Shown piece after piece: positions 47,801-60,651 of a stretch of 64,000 bases of DNA. Made by a program: the position numbers and the translations under genes. Position 1 is the stretch's first letter. Each line of letters begins with the position of its first letter. Under the pieces are notes generated by a model. It saw nothing but the letters and a program-made list of their open reading frames with translations, was not told where the DNA came from and ran no database searches. Origin of the DNA: Escarpia spicata (lineage: Eukaryota > Annelida > Polychaeta > Sabellida > Siboglinidae); contig OZ023218.1 in assembly GCA_963995525.1 (NCBI GenBank), forward strand, positions 50,634,181 to 50,698,180. Reading direction: 5' to 3'.

Positions 47801-48587
47801 TGATTCAAGCAATGGCATTGTAAATAAGCAATGTGTAGACATATGTATATTGACAGCTATTTTTATCAGAGTAGGAAGCGTATGCATTGTTTATTTATCC
47901 AGCTTCCCAAGCCGTCAGCCGAGTAACGTTTCGATTAAATAGAATTATAACGTCCGGCGACGCGGACGGCTGCAGCCGGTGTCAGCTGCCCGCTGGGACT
48001 GTCACTGAGTTTGTCGAGCCTCTACTATTAACATAGCCTTAGCCTTAGGCAAGGGTATCGCCTTTCTAGTTAGTAAAACTGCACTGGGTGTAATTTGTTT
48101 GCCTCAATCTGGGATTTGGGTATGTGCGTCTACGCCTACGGGTCTTGCCTTTCCAAATTCAAGTCCGCCGTTTTTTAAAAGTTTCCTTTTCCCCACTTAT
48201 TTGAACCGAAACATAAAAATGTGAGATTCGTACGTTCACAGACTGTTTTTAATGCTACTGCTACGATTGTTAGTAAACCTGGGTGGCATGTCATCATTCA
48301 ATGTAAACGGAATTTTGCGATGCACGAATTTTAGACACCAGCAGATCGGCACTCTCGTATACTAGTTTTTATGCATGAATATATTAAAACAATTTATAAT
48401 AATAGATCAGATCAAGTTGCCCTGCTTCGTGTGAATAGCACATGTGATAATAGTACTCGCTAAAAACAAATTAAACATTTATTTTTGACATGTTATTTTA
48501 ATGTTACTGTGCACTTTGTACGAGAATGGCCCATATGTATAATTATATACAACATTAATTATTAGAGCAAGAATAAACGAAAATATA
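47801..48587. other. No gene recognised
   Basis: Non-coding sequence downstream of the putative donor at 47795; nothing identifiable. Confidence 0.4.
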
Positions 48588-48771
48588 CAATGCACTCTGG
48601 ATAAGGTCCAACTTCCAGGGACCCATGACAATACTGATAAGTGGAATTTCTGATAACTAGAAAGTTATCAGAAGGTCCCCTTATTGGGACCTTTGCCCTG
48701 GATCGAGAAAAAGATTGACTTAACTTAGCGAAAATTCACTTATGTGAGTTCGATTTATCTGGAATGCACTG
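48588..48771. mobile_element. Miniature pogo/Tigger-like element (184 bp)
   Basis: Termini CAATGCACTCTGGATAAG and, from the other end, CAGTGCATTCCAGATAAA are inverted repeats flanked by TATA on both sides, consistent with a TA target. An internal inverted pair, AATTTCTGATAACT/AGTTATCAGAA, is also present. Tigger-type elements have CAGT...(G/A)GATAA-type ends and TA duplications, so a pogo-superfamily relative probably moved it. Confidence 0.75.
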
Positions 48772-49081
48772 TATATGACCAATGCATACAGGTAATTATG
48801 TAGACGGAAATTAAAAGTTGCCCAAAGTCTAAAGTAATGGATTGGGATTTTAGTCTGACTGAATCAACATAACAAGGCTTTCTTGTATTTCTTTTCCATT
48901 TAGCCAGCTGTACACTTGGTGATGAGTCCCACAATCCAATATCTAAACTGAATTAATCTGCACAGTATTGAGTTAGTTAACTCATATTTAGGCTCAGTTT
49001 CTTAAATTCAACTTTCTTTATTTGCAGGAACATTGGAAATAGCTGAGCTGATGGAAAGAGAAATTGAAGAACTCTATTTAA

Positions 49082-49372
49082 CAGTGCCATTAATTGGACA
49101 ATGGGTGACCTGACATAAGATGATGTCTGACTTTGTTCTGCCCCATTCTGTTCTGTGCGACATCTACTGGGAAGTTGTACCTCACTTAACATTTCAAATG
49201 GATGTGTGCATCTGATAGCTTTGTGTATCAAAATGCATAGCAGTGCTATTAATAGGACAAAATGTTAAATGACACAATAGTGAAGAAGATGTCTGACTTT
49301 GTTCTGCTAACTTAGTTCCGTGTGACTTTTGCTGGGAATATGTACATCACTACGTTTCAAATGGAGTTGTGT
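49082..49372 (+). repeat. Two-copy ~159-bp direct repeat
   Basis: CAGTGCCATTAATTGGACAA at 49082 and CAGTGCTATTAATAGGACAA at 49241 begin two similar segments that share GATGTCTGACTTTGTTCTGC and TTTCAAATGGA(T/G). The first copy may overlap an exon (see 47758). Confidence 0.7.
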
Positions 49373-52284
49373 TAAGTGAACTATACTGGGAGTAGTGTAT
49401 AAAAAGGTGTCGACAGAGTTGCTTTTGCAACAATTTTGAAAATTAATAAAATATAAATGTTCTACACCATTCAAAATATTATGGGGATCTTCTTGAGCTA
49501 AATACACTAATGATGACTGAAAACTGTTTTTTTTCAAAAATGCGTTACTTTTAACGTTTTTTAATTTGAGAACTTTATTTCCATCATACAAAGGCCATTT
49601 TATTTGTTGTCGAAACAGGAGTTCGAAAACAAACAAATTCAATATCTTTTACTGTAAACGATGGGCAGAACAAATAATTATTGCACTCCCAGTACAAAAT
49701 AAAACTTGTTTTTACACTGATGCAATATATTTTAAATATTTTGTCGACAATAATGTTATGCTTTTTATAGATGTACATTTTTGAAACTACAATTAAACAT
49801 TATGTAGATAGGAAAGTACATAACCACCTATCCTATTTTAATACCATAAATTACTTTATGATGTATAATATATTTATGCTGCTTATGGAAATAGCAGCTG
49901 GATTTATGGTGCAAATAAAATGGTTTCATTATTGAATGTTTCTCGGCTTCAGAAAGTTTCTGTTACATAAACGTTTCATTAAAACTTCACTTCAAAATGT
50001 ATAGCCAGATGTACCTAGTGAAAAAGGAACATGATAGTACCATAGTTTTTATATTCCAACAAAAACAATGTCAATCATTCAATATGACATCGGCGTGACC
50101 ATCGGCGGATTCGTGCATGGAGAGGTGGTGTTTTTTCTTTTAAATCAATGCATCTGTCATGAACTGTCGCTATGTTCATTCTCCGTTTATTCCATATATT
50201 TTCCTTCTTTTCTTTGCTGAATCTGTGACATCCACAGCAGCTGGTCCACGTTTCATTTTGATAATTTTATCGGTCACGATTCATTCGCATGGCGGTGGCT
50301 AATCCATATACACACATGTTGATGACGCATTTCTTGCATCTATTAACTCGGCGTAGCTAATCGAAGTCTGACGGACAGTCCCGAATATTCATGAGCATGC
50401 CATATACGGATCGTTAAGGTGGGACCAAAATATACCTATTATTTCGATATAATTTTATTGTCAGGTTCATTAGTGATTAATAAAACATAATTCTAAAGAA
50501 ATATAGGCATAGCATTAGATGAAATAATTCAAAGAATCCCTTTAACGACTAAGATTAAGTTAAGTTAAATAATACCGAAGTCTACTATGCGAAGTTTCGC
50601 CAGACATTTCCCAGGAGGCTTACTGTTTTTATAGAAATAAATGATGGTAGCCTCTTATTGTTTTGATAAACAATACACCTATAGTATTTAGAAGCAATAA
50701 GGGCCTACCCATAACGAACTTTCATTTTATAAACCTGTTCTAGACCCTCCTACCGCTTGTCACGCTTCTTAACGCTGGCATGCGCACTCGCCAAACTACA
50801 TTCATGTTGACAAAGAACCCCTGTGACACATACATACATGTATATATAACTTTTATTATATATTCGCTGTATGCCTGTATTAATTCATCGCTTACCTGTC
50901 AATAGATGTTTGTAAAATTGATAAAAGCAATAGTACACTGCTGTTTTCTTCGTTGGAAATCAGTTGAAATTTACAAAAAAACTGGCTGAACAATTAATGC
51001 TAAATCTGTCTGCAGTATATCGACAGCTCGACAAGCCAACATTTTAAATATTGCTATGCAATGCCAGTTGCTCTGGCAACATTGCTTATCCTTTACCTAG
51101 AGTCCCCGGTCGCACTCTGTGAAATGCTTTGTTGCGCTTCCCCATAGAACGAATGTGTTCTCAAAGTGGTACATTCTGATAGTAAATTCAATAATTCCCG
51201 TCGACCGACTTATTATTGTGACACATTCCGATGCTTGATAAATTAGAGCCGTGTTTTTATTTGGTGTTGGTCCGAGTGTGTACAGATTCGCCTGAAATGT
51301 ATTGGCATCGATTGCGTATAATACCATCGATTGCATATACTATATATTTGTATTGTATTCCTTTCAAATCATAATAATTAATTATTATTATTATATCATA
51401 TACCGTTCAGCTCCTAGATGTAACAGTTTCAGTGGAGAATAATTATACCGCATATAATTAGCCTACTACGTTGTTTATGTCAGTAAATGTCAGAAATGGA
51501 TCTAAATATATATAAAAAAACTAACAAAATGAAACTGACGTAATCACAAACTGATAAAATATAATTAAGAACGTTACCAAACGCTTCACAAAAATACCTG
51601 GATTACTTGGCGACGTACGCAAGACCAGTGATCCTAGTTCGGTGAATGGCGAACTGGGAATATGCTCTGTCCCATAAGTTTATCTGTCACAATGACGCTG
51701 ACTATACAATTTTTTATTACAATCATGTGTCCGTGCAATTTAAGTTATATGTGTTCAACAAGTTTTCTTATAATAAATTACTGTATTGATATTCTAGATG
51801 GTAGTGGCAAACGGTGATTTGTTATCAATATTTTTAGATGCGTAGTCACAGGCCCAACACAATATCTTCTGTTTCCCCTTTAAACGGAGGTTATCTATCT
51901 CGATTACATTAATTAATATACTATTCTTGAGACTAGGATTCATAAGTTATAGATTCACATCCCGCCAAATTGCGTTTAATAACCCGAAACATTCGTTCGC
52001 TTTTTATTTTTTCTCTAGCAAAAAAGTTTACAAATCAATCATATTATTATAATGGCCATATAACGGACGTCGACTGGTTAACGGCAAAGCTGTTTGATGC
52101 TCAGTGCGGTCACGATATTTCCACATTCAAAACAACAATTTAGCGAATTGACAACGAAGCATTCCGAGATTTCCTTAATTTCCATAGTGAAGTACATCAC
52201 AAAAGCACAATGACTGGGCTAGACTGATAAACGGTGGCGCCACCTTACGTACCCTGGTTAACCGAAGCTACTGGACTAGACTAT
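49373..52284. other. No gene recognised
   Basis: About 2.9 kb of AT-rich DNA with only short frames on both strands and no recognisable mobile element. Confidence 0.4.
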
Positions 52285-52650
52285 TAACACTGACATTTTC
52301 CGGAAATCGAAACAGTTTCTGAGAAAATTAATTGACTCATAGTTATGCAATAACCACTGTGCAGCTTGCTTCTTCATGCGGGTAGACGTAGATCGACTCG
52401 ACGTTAATCGAAGCTGCCGCAATGGGCAAACACAAGGATCGAAACGGTAATGGTGTAAATAGAGCCGTGGCTACGAGTGAAGCTACAAATATACAACCCG
52501 GCTTCCCCGAAGAGCCGGATTCAGCGTTGCCTAGCGGAAACCTGGTAAGAACTATTTAAGAAAAACTTTGTCGTTGGTCAGAGGCAGCAATAGCTCCATT
52601 TTGTGGTGTCCTAATAATATTGTACTTGAAAATACTTAACGTGTTCTCAA
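52285..52650 (+). repeat. Segmental duplicate, copy 2 (promoter, first exon, intron start)
   Basis: Counterpart of 29095-29490 in the same orientation. Homology ends about 80 bp before the predicted second exon, so the copied unit is essentially promoter plus exon 1 plus donor. Confidence 0.85.
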
Positions 52651-55600
52651 TAGAGAACGAGATTAGAGAAACGTATTAATTAAAACTCCAAAATTAGAGC
52701 GTATTCCCACAGTCATATATACATATTCAGTGGCTGTTTAGTGATTACGCAGAGGAGGTTGGCAGGCTCCGCGAAAATGAAGTCATATTAGTGATCGACC
52801 TTAAACCGGCGCCATTCAATCAATGTATGCGAACGAGTTGTCATTGCAGTTTTATCGTCTCTATACGACGGCAACCTCCGTCTTTGTATGCAATTTATGC
52901 GATTTACCGGATTTCCTTTCCTTATAATTGTGTTCACGGCAACTGTGATAATCTTTCTCTTCCGTCGTGTCCATGTTTAGACGCGAAAGCGTCTTTAGCG
53001 CACGTTTCATTCCTGGATGATTTGAAGGCTAGACGAATGATCTACACAGTTTACTGGACTCAGCTTAGCCAAGTTGTCATCACCAATCTTGATCGCAGTT
53101 CGTCTTTGATACAGGTAAGCCAGTATGTACTACGTATAATAGTTGTTTGGTTATGGCACGTGAAGGTGTTTTAATATAAACAAAAAACATAAAGTTGTAG
53201 GAAAATTCAGAAAAATCTTACAGATAAAATTGTAGGCCCATGCCTTTGCTTTGGCAAAACCGGGCTAATAAGGGATTTATAATACTATAATATTGGCATT
53301 ATTATCCTATAACAATTATCATGTAGCCTAGGCCAATGGTTCTGGGCCTGGGGGTCGTTTGGAAATTTCAGGGGTCTCTTCTGATGGTATTGGATTTGTC
53401 TAATTGGGGATCAGCTGATTGTACTTTTTGCCTAAGGCATGATCAACCATGTTTTGGAGAAGAAAAGTGTTGAAAAACTGACATTTCTATTGCAAAGGAT
53501 ACCATCTTGAAGCTGAAAGGTGGGAGTATGGAAAGAGGATATCCCCTGGAAACAAATGCCCTTAATTTGCACCGTTTTAAGAACCTGTGACTGGACGTGA
53601 ACTCTGTTCATGATAAATTTCTATTCTACACACAAGTCTATTAGCTGACATTGTGACAAGTACAAAGGCCGTCAGAGAGGAAATCTAGCTTTTACAGGTA
53701 TCACAAACAAAATGAACCTTCTCTCAACTTGGCCAGAACATGGTTGAGAATTACAACCGACCTGCCTCATTGATATGTTTGGCTGCTCAAATCTAGGAAC
53801 TTTTAATTCTAATGGAAATTTTTGAAAATAGATTTCTTTTTGAGAAATTCAAAACCATAATTCATAAAATTGGAGGCGCAAGATTTATTTGGGTATCTTG
53901 GTCATGTTGGAAACAATATTAGAACTCGGAGTTTGTATGATAATTCTGTGAAACACTGAGTCAAACATATAGGCTAGTACTAAGTGGTCCATTCAATGTC
54001 TCACTGACACCTACATCTGATGACAATGATACTGCTCAGACAGAGTTTGTAAGATAATTCTGTGAAACACTGAGTCAAACATATAGGCTAGTACTAAGTG
54101 GTCCATTCAATGTCCCACTGACACCTACATCTGATGACAATGATACTGCTCAGACAGAGTTTGTAAGATAATTCTGTGAAACACTGAGTCAAACATATAG
54201 GCTAGTACTAAGTGGTCCATTCAATGTCTCACTGACACCTACATCTGATGACAATGATACTGCTCAGACAGAGCTTCTGGGACTCCAGCAACATTCAGGT
54301 GCTATGGTGAATTCCCATCCTGAAACTGTAACAATAATGACACAAAGACTGTTGAGAACTACTGGTCTAGGTGTACAGTCTAGCTACAGTATAGTGTGTA
54401 CAGAGTCAGGAATGGGTTTACATAATGGCTTCAACAACTACATGATTTATTCAACATATACATTTATTAGTATGCATAATGCATAAAGAATAAAACATAA
54501 TCGTAAATGAGAATGAAATAATACAGAACACATTCTCTTGTAAACTGTTGTACAATAGTTATGATAATTTAAGGCCAAGCAAATAGAAACACTCTTGGTT
54601 GTATTGTTAAAAATAGACATGCCCTTATGATTTAATAGTAAGTTTTTTGGATGATGGCCACCACGTCTTAGATCATCTATATAATCATGGTGGACGATTT
54701 ATGTAATTACTACAGCCCTACACCTTGAATTATAATGACATCTAAAGCATGACTTGAAATAATCAAGCAGTACACTGCATGACAAGTTTGGGATCAGGAT
54801 TTCTTGACAAAAAACTGTTTCCTTTTTCACTGGCATACATAATAAAAAAGAGGCTGTGGTACCCAAAAATATTTCAGTTGTATATGGCATCATGTAAGTG
54901 AAGTTATAGAAAATAATATTGATGATGTTTCATTCTGTTTTGTATATTATATAATTTTTTGTTTTGCTCTATTGTATATTGTTTAAATATATATTATAAT
55001 AATGCGTGTTATTATAATGTTTAACATGTTGTTATATGGTTTAATCTATTCAAACAAAACAAGGCTTGTATTAATTCATCTATATATATACAAGTAAATC
55101 CTCCTTCCACTGCTGACTGGTATCTAAGACTTTCATTGTTTGCCTAATGCATAATACCACAACATCCTGGTTCATTCCTATCCGGAGTAGAAATTGGTGG
55201 CAGCACATTGCAGTACACATTTCACACTAAATTAGCCCCGTCTGTTGGTAACAACACATTGCAATAGACATATGACAGTATATTACCCCTGTCTGTTGGT
55301 GACAACACATTGCTGTGGACATATGACAGTACATTATCCCTGTCTGTTGGTGACAACACATTGCAGTGGACATATGACAGTACATTATCCCTGTCTGTTG
55401 GTGACAACACTTTGCCGTGGACATATGACAGTACATTATCCCTGTCTGTTGGTGACAACACATTGCTGTGGACATATGACAGTACATTTTCCCTGTCTGT
55501 TGGTGACAACACATTGCCGTGGACATATGACAGTACATTATCCCTGTCTGTTGGTGACAACACATTGCTGTGGACATATGACAGTACATTATCCCTGTCT

Positions 55601-58019
55601 GTTGGTGACAACACATTGCTGTGGACATATGACAGTACATTATCCCTGTCTGTTGTTGACAACACATTGCAGTGGACATATGACAGTACATTATCCCTGT
55701 CTGTTGGTGACAACACATTGCAGTGGACATATGACAGTACATTATCCCTGTCTATTGTTGACAACACTTTGCCGTGGACATATGACAGTACATTATTCCT
55801 GTCTGTTGGTGACAACACATTGCTGTGGACATATGACAGTACATTTTCCCTGTCTGTTGGTGACAACACATTGCCGTGGACGTATGACAGTACATTATCC
55901 CTGTCTGTTGGTGACAACACATTGCTGTGGACATATGACAGTACATTTTCCCTGTCTGTTGGTGACAACACATTGCCGTGGACGTATGACAGTACATTAT
56001 CCCTGTCTGTTGGTGACAACACATTGCTGTGGACATATGACAGTACATTATCCCTGTCTGTTGGTGACAACACATTGCTGTGGACATATGACAGTACATT
56101 ATCCCTGTCTGTTGGTGACAACACATTGCTGTGGACATATGACAATCCATTATCCCTGTCTGTTGGTGACAACACATTGCTGTGGACATATGACAGTACA
56201 TTTTCCCTGTCTGTTGTTGACAACACATTGCTGTGGACGTATGACAGTACATTATCCCTGTCTGTTGGTGACAACACATTGCTGTGGACATATGACAGTA
56301 CATTATCCCTGTCTGTTGTTGACAACACATTGCAGTGGACGTATGACAGTACATTATCCCTGTCTGTTGGTGACAACACATTGCTGTGGACATATGACAG
56401 TACATTTTCCCTGTCTGTTGGTGACAACACATTGCGTGGACATATGACAGTACATTATCCCTGTCTGTTGGTGACAACACATTGCCGTGGACGTATGACA
56501 GTACATTATCCCTGTCTGTTGGTGACAACACATTGCTGTGGACATATGACAGTACATTATCCCTGTCTGTTGGTGACAACACATTGCTGTGGACATATGA
56601 CAATCCATTATCCCTGTCTGTTGGTGACAACACATTGCTGTGGACATATGACAGTACATTTTCCCTGTCTGTTGGTGACAACACATTGCAGTGGACGTAT
56701 GACAGTACATTATCCCTGTCTGTTGGTGACAACACATTGCTGTGGACATATGACAGTACATTATCCCTGTCTGTTGGTGACAACACATTGCCGTGGACAT
56801 ATGACAGTACATTATCCCTGTCTGTTGGTGACAACACATTGCCGTGGACATATGACAGTACATTATCCCTGTCTGTTGGTGACAACACATTGCTATGGAC
56901 ATATGACAGTACGTTATCCCTGTCTGTTGGTGACAACACATTGCCGTGGACATATGACAGTATATTATCCCTGTCTGTTGGTGACAACACATTGCCGTGG
57001 ACATATGACAGTACAACGAGTACATTATCACTGTCTGTTGTTGACAACACATTGCAGAGGACGTATGACAGTAAATTATTACTGTCAGTTGGTGACAAAA
57101 CATTGTAGTAGGTAAATGACAATTACCATTGTCAATTGGTGAAAACACATTGGAGTGACGTATGACAGTACATTATCTCTGTTTGTTGGTGACAACACAT
57201 TGCAGTAGACGTATGTCAGTACATTATCACTGTCAATGACCATTAACACAAAAATCAACAATGGTGTCCTTTTTGGTATAGCAAATTATTTTTGTATTGC
57301 AGTGGAAAGAAGATGGCCAGATGATGGAAGTGCAACTGGTCGCAGCAATGGAGGTGATCCCATCTGCAGCAGGACCATGGGTAGCTGCTTCAACAAGTCT
57401 TCCATCAGATTTACATCCAATTCATGTAGCTCCTTTTCCTGACTTTAAGACTCAATGCAACCGTTTCGAGATATGCACAACCATATTGCTTGACTTTTCT
57501 GTTGGGTCGTCGAGTACATGTGAACCAGGTCCTAGCAACCTGTCCCATGATCATTCGGACAGAGATGATGAGTCCAGTGTGGAGTGTGAGGGTGAGGAGG
57601 TTGATGTCCACAGTATAGTCGTTCGTTGTGCTGGCAGTTTTTGTGATCACTTTCAGCTGCTGCTCCAGAAAGTCTGTATGTTTGGCAAGAAAATGGGAGA
57701 CCTTACGGTCTTTCTGGAACCAGAGCAAACAAATGTAAATGACAAGAATGCTATTCTTATTAAAGTAGATATGCCTGGTGTCTCTCAGTCTATTGGCTAT
57801 ATACCAGTGCAAGATTTGCCTAGTGCACAAAGGGTATTTTAACAAAACACTGCTCCACAAAAAATGGACAAAATGATTGCTCAATACCGACCTCAGCAGG
57901 AAAAGTCTTTACTGACAGCTTATATCTGCCTTTTGAAAACTGGGAAATGGCCACCAAAAGATCCCTCTTTTACTTACAATCAAAAACTGAAGTGCTCATT
58001 CATTATGGCCAACATGTAA
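52422..58019 (+). CDS. Predicted three-exon gene with HIRAN-like domain
   Basis: Exon 1 52422-52544 (41 codons, MGKHKDRNGNGVNRA...), exon 2 52731-53114 (128 codons; WLFSDYAEEVGRLRENEVIL ... AHVSFLDDLKARRMIYTVYW ... NLDRSSSLIQ), exon 3 from 57303. Donors GTAAGA and GTAAGC, acceptors ATATTCAG and GTATTGCAG; all three join in phase 0. Exon 3 contains an acidic linker and then, at about 57605-57820, a HIRAN-like block: VVRCAGSFCDHFQLLLQKV, GDLTVFLEPEQTN, NDKNAILIKV and IGYIP. HIRAN domains bind DNA ends in helicases and nucleases; here no helicase is attached. The frame meets TAA at 57840 but continues in the same frame for 58 codons to TAA 58017; removing 57834-57896 (GT...AG, 63 nt) would bypass the stop in frame. 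Exons 1-2 are inferred, exon 3 is the firmest. A 51-bp array fills part of intron 2. Confidence 0.5.
53929..54275 (+). repeat. 114-bp tandem repeat, 3 copies
   Basis: Units start GAGTTTGTA(A/T)GATAATTCTG at 53929, 54043 and 54157. They are almost identical and lie in intron 2 of the predicted HIRAN-like gene. Each unit contains a stop, so no long frame results. Confidence 0.92.
54276..55229. other. No gene recognised
   Basis: AT-rich intronic or intergenic DNA without recognisable features. Confidence 0.4.
55230..57235 (+). repeat. 51-bp array, about 38 copies
   Basis: The unit is ACATTGCTGTGGACATATGA, CAGTACATTATCCCTGTCTG, TTGGTGACAAC. Variants (GCTG/GCCG/GCAGTGGAC, ATATG/GTATG, TTGGTG/TTGTTG) recur in blocks. 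As 51 is divisible by three, frames on both strands stay open for hundreds of codons (up to 601); a one-base deletion near 56434 shifts them. The array ends about 65 bp upstream of exon 3 of the HIRAN-like gene. Confidence 0.93.
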
Positions 58020-59312
58020 TATTTCTACACCAGTAATTTTATTTAACAGATGCATTTTGGTAACATTTACGGTAAGAAATTTTTAAATTCACAAACTACT
58101 ATTAATCAAAATAGTACAGAGTCAATTGACAAAAGGCACCACATACTTAAATATGTGATATATATAGATGCTTGTTTACATTAAAAAATTAAGAAACATT
58201 ATCAGTGTTAAGGGCTTGTCTTCTTACTTTCTGAAATGTGGTAATGATGTTTGTTAACTTATTTATTTACTATATCAGTGACTTTGCAATCTGTGTTCAA
58301 ACTAGTTTGGAAGAAAATCACTTGATGGTTATACTAGAGAATAGCATTCTTGTCCTATACAAATAGTTTTCATACAATTTTATATGGTTTTTAAGTTGAA
58401 CATGTTTTTCTGAATGTTTGGCATGTTACCATTGTAAAGAAAAACATTAATTTTGAAACGCTATACAATTGACGTATTCCTCTTTACCTTCACACTCCTG
58501 TTTCCCATGCTCATACACTCTAATAATACACCTGGTACCTTTTTAATTGTTGTGTCTTATCATGTCTTTTGCACTTGAATTTATTTATAGCAATCATAAG
58601 ACACCCTGCTATATAGGGTGAACCCTACAGAACATACCCTTGTCACATTTGCTGACCATGAATGTTAATATATAACTGTAAGATAGCTTCGCTTATGATG
58701 TTTGCGATTTAAGTTTAACATGATAATGTCTTAATGTGTAAACTTGGGTTTTGTGCTCAAATTTTATTAAAACTACAATATTATCACACTGCTGTGCAAA
58801 TGAAATATTGTTAAGCTACCAAAATGTGAAATACTCCCAGGTTAGTTGTTCCTGTCCAATATGTAATACAGTAATACACAGAAACATAGTCAATAGTACT
58901 GTATCATGTTACATCTATGTTTATTGAACCTGCCACAATGACCTATTTTTGTGGCACTCGATTTCCTGTAGATGTGGTTGCTGTAACCATTTATTGCTGT
59001 TTGTGTTACATGTATTTGATTATTTGAAGAACGTGAAACATTTATTAAACCATAATTTGTAATTAAGATATCTTGTTGTATTATATATCATTATATAAGG
59101 TATTTAATTTACGGTAACAAGCAATATTAAAGGGAATAAAAACATTTATTGCTTGAATTCATGTTAAATTAGATCCTGCTATATATTTCCATGTCCACCA
59201 ACCAAAACAAATCCCCAAAAATCAAAGAATTAGAAATTCCACATTTTATGTTGTACATCCGGACATTTTCGAATATGCATATTTTGGGCGCGCTTTTGGG
59301 GATGCTGAGATG
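58020..59312. other. Non-coding, probable 3' region of the HIRAN-like gene
   Basis: No coding signal. Multiple AT-rich tracts could hold polyadenylation sites (for example AATAAA at about 59135), none decisive. Confidence 0.35.
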
Positions 59313-59334
59313 TGACGTCAGACATGTGACGTCA
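59313..59334 (+). promoter_or_regulatory. Pair of perfect CRE sites
   Basis: TGACGTCA occurs at 59313-59320 and again at 59327-59334, centre to centre 14 bp. Immediately downstream the sequence becomes coding-like (59330-59518). Together with the CRE at 47758 this suggests CREB/ATF-type promoters in the region. Confidence 0.5.
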
Positions 59335-59518
59335 GACAGTGAGGTCAACGAGTGTGCAGTGCAGTTTGTTGACTGGTCCGATTAGTGACTCGAGTGACTC
59401 AAACGGGGAGGAAGTGACATCTGCTGCAGATCCAGAGTATGTTTGCTCTGACAATGAGTCGACTAGTCGTGACAGCAGCAATAGTGCCGAAACTGCACTG
59501 GTCAAACCAAAGTCGTAG
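59330..59518 (+). pseudogene. Acidic, Ser-rich N-terminal-like frame without start codon
   Basis: The frame has no ATG but reads DSSDSNGEEVTSAADPEYVC then SDNESTSRDSSNSAETALVK and ends in TAG. A neighbouring frame reads VTSDSEVNECAVQFVDWSD up to a stop at about 59383, and the two would join by a one-base shift. The acidic 'SD..S.DPEYV' style is common at the N-terminus of transposon-like genes in invertebrates. Probably a decayed first exon driven by the CRE pair. Confidence 0.35.
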
Positions 59519-60651
59519 TGCAGCAGTTTCTCGGCTCAATGGGAAGTTGCCCTGTAAAGATAATTGGTCTGTAGATGTGAAGCTATGCTATTTATTAGCA
59601 TGTCATAAGTAAAGTGATCAACAAAATGGACTAGATAACTTGTTTATCAATGGGCAGGTATTTGCTGAAGCCATATTCTCATCTGCCTGCAGGGGAAGTA
59701 TTCCCATGGGTGTTGTTTGGCTTATAACCATTGTCTGTGCACCGTGTGGTGATTCACATTGTGTTACCAGGTCTACACAGTTACCAACATTTGGAATGAT
59801 TCTGTTATGAAACTTGCTTGATGAATTTGTAATGATTCAACCCAGTAAAACTGTGTTCTGAAACTTGCTTGATGGATTTGTAATAAATATGTCACACAAA
59901 AAATGTGATTAAAAATGCTATGTCCTTATGGACATAGTCGTAGGGCACATACATACCCACTGATAGCATCTCACATATAAAACCCCTAAGGTTACACTAA
60001 ACCCCTAGGTCTAGGACATAACCCTTCAGGCTATAACCCATTACCATAATTATTCAATTGTTCTGCATGTTGTTTTAATGTTTATTTTGATTATAATTAT
60101 AGTAGCTATATTGTTATGTGTCAGACTTAGAGTAATACAAATCATTGTTCCACATAAATGACATAATCTAGAGCTGTCATTATATATGATATTATGGTCA
60201 TCTCGCGAACAACTGTCCATCTAAAAAAGTGTGGGTTTTGTCCAGAGGGGTGATATCGTAAGTAGCTATAACGTCCTAAACTCGATCCGCATAAACCAGA
60301 CAACCATGCTTACGACGTTCGACGGTTCGTAACTTTGTGAAGTTTGTCTTTGACATTAGGGAGGACGGCACTTTTTGGATTTAAACATAATTTCCTGTCA
60401 TATTTGGTATCATTGGAAAGGTTATTAAAAGACAAATCCAGCAATACCAACATATGTTTAATATCTTCATTTTTGGTAGAGATATGACCAATTAACTAAT
60501 TGTTTTTCGGTTTTAAATTCTGCCGGTTTTTGAAAAGTCATTGTTGTTTTAAGATTTTAACTTAATTTGCTAAATATTGAAATGTGAAATACTGTTTTGT
60601 ACTAGGAGCTAAACAATAACCAACAGGCTATGTACAGATGAAATGTTTACC
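59519..60651. other. No gene recognised
   Basis: Includes a two-copy short repeat near 59805-59880 (GAAACTTGCTTGATG(A/G)ATTTGTAAT) and otherwise nothing identifiable. Confidence 0.4.

Noticed and set aside
55222..57148. Reading frames of 171-601 codons on both strands
   Set aside because: They are the 51-bp array read in open frames; composition is purely periodic and all six frames behave alike.
57411..57884. 157-codon minus-strand frame
   Set aside because: Antisense of the HIRAN-like exon, which has the better protein-like composition and splice context.
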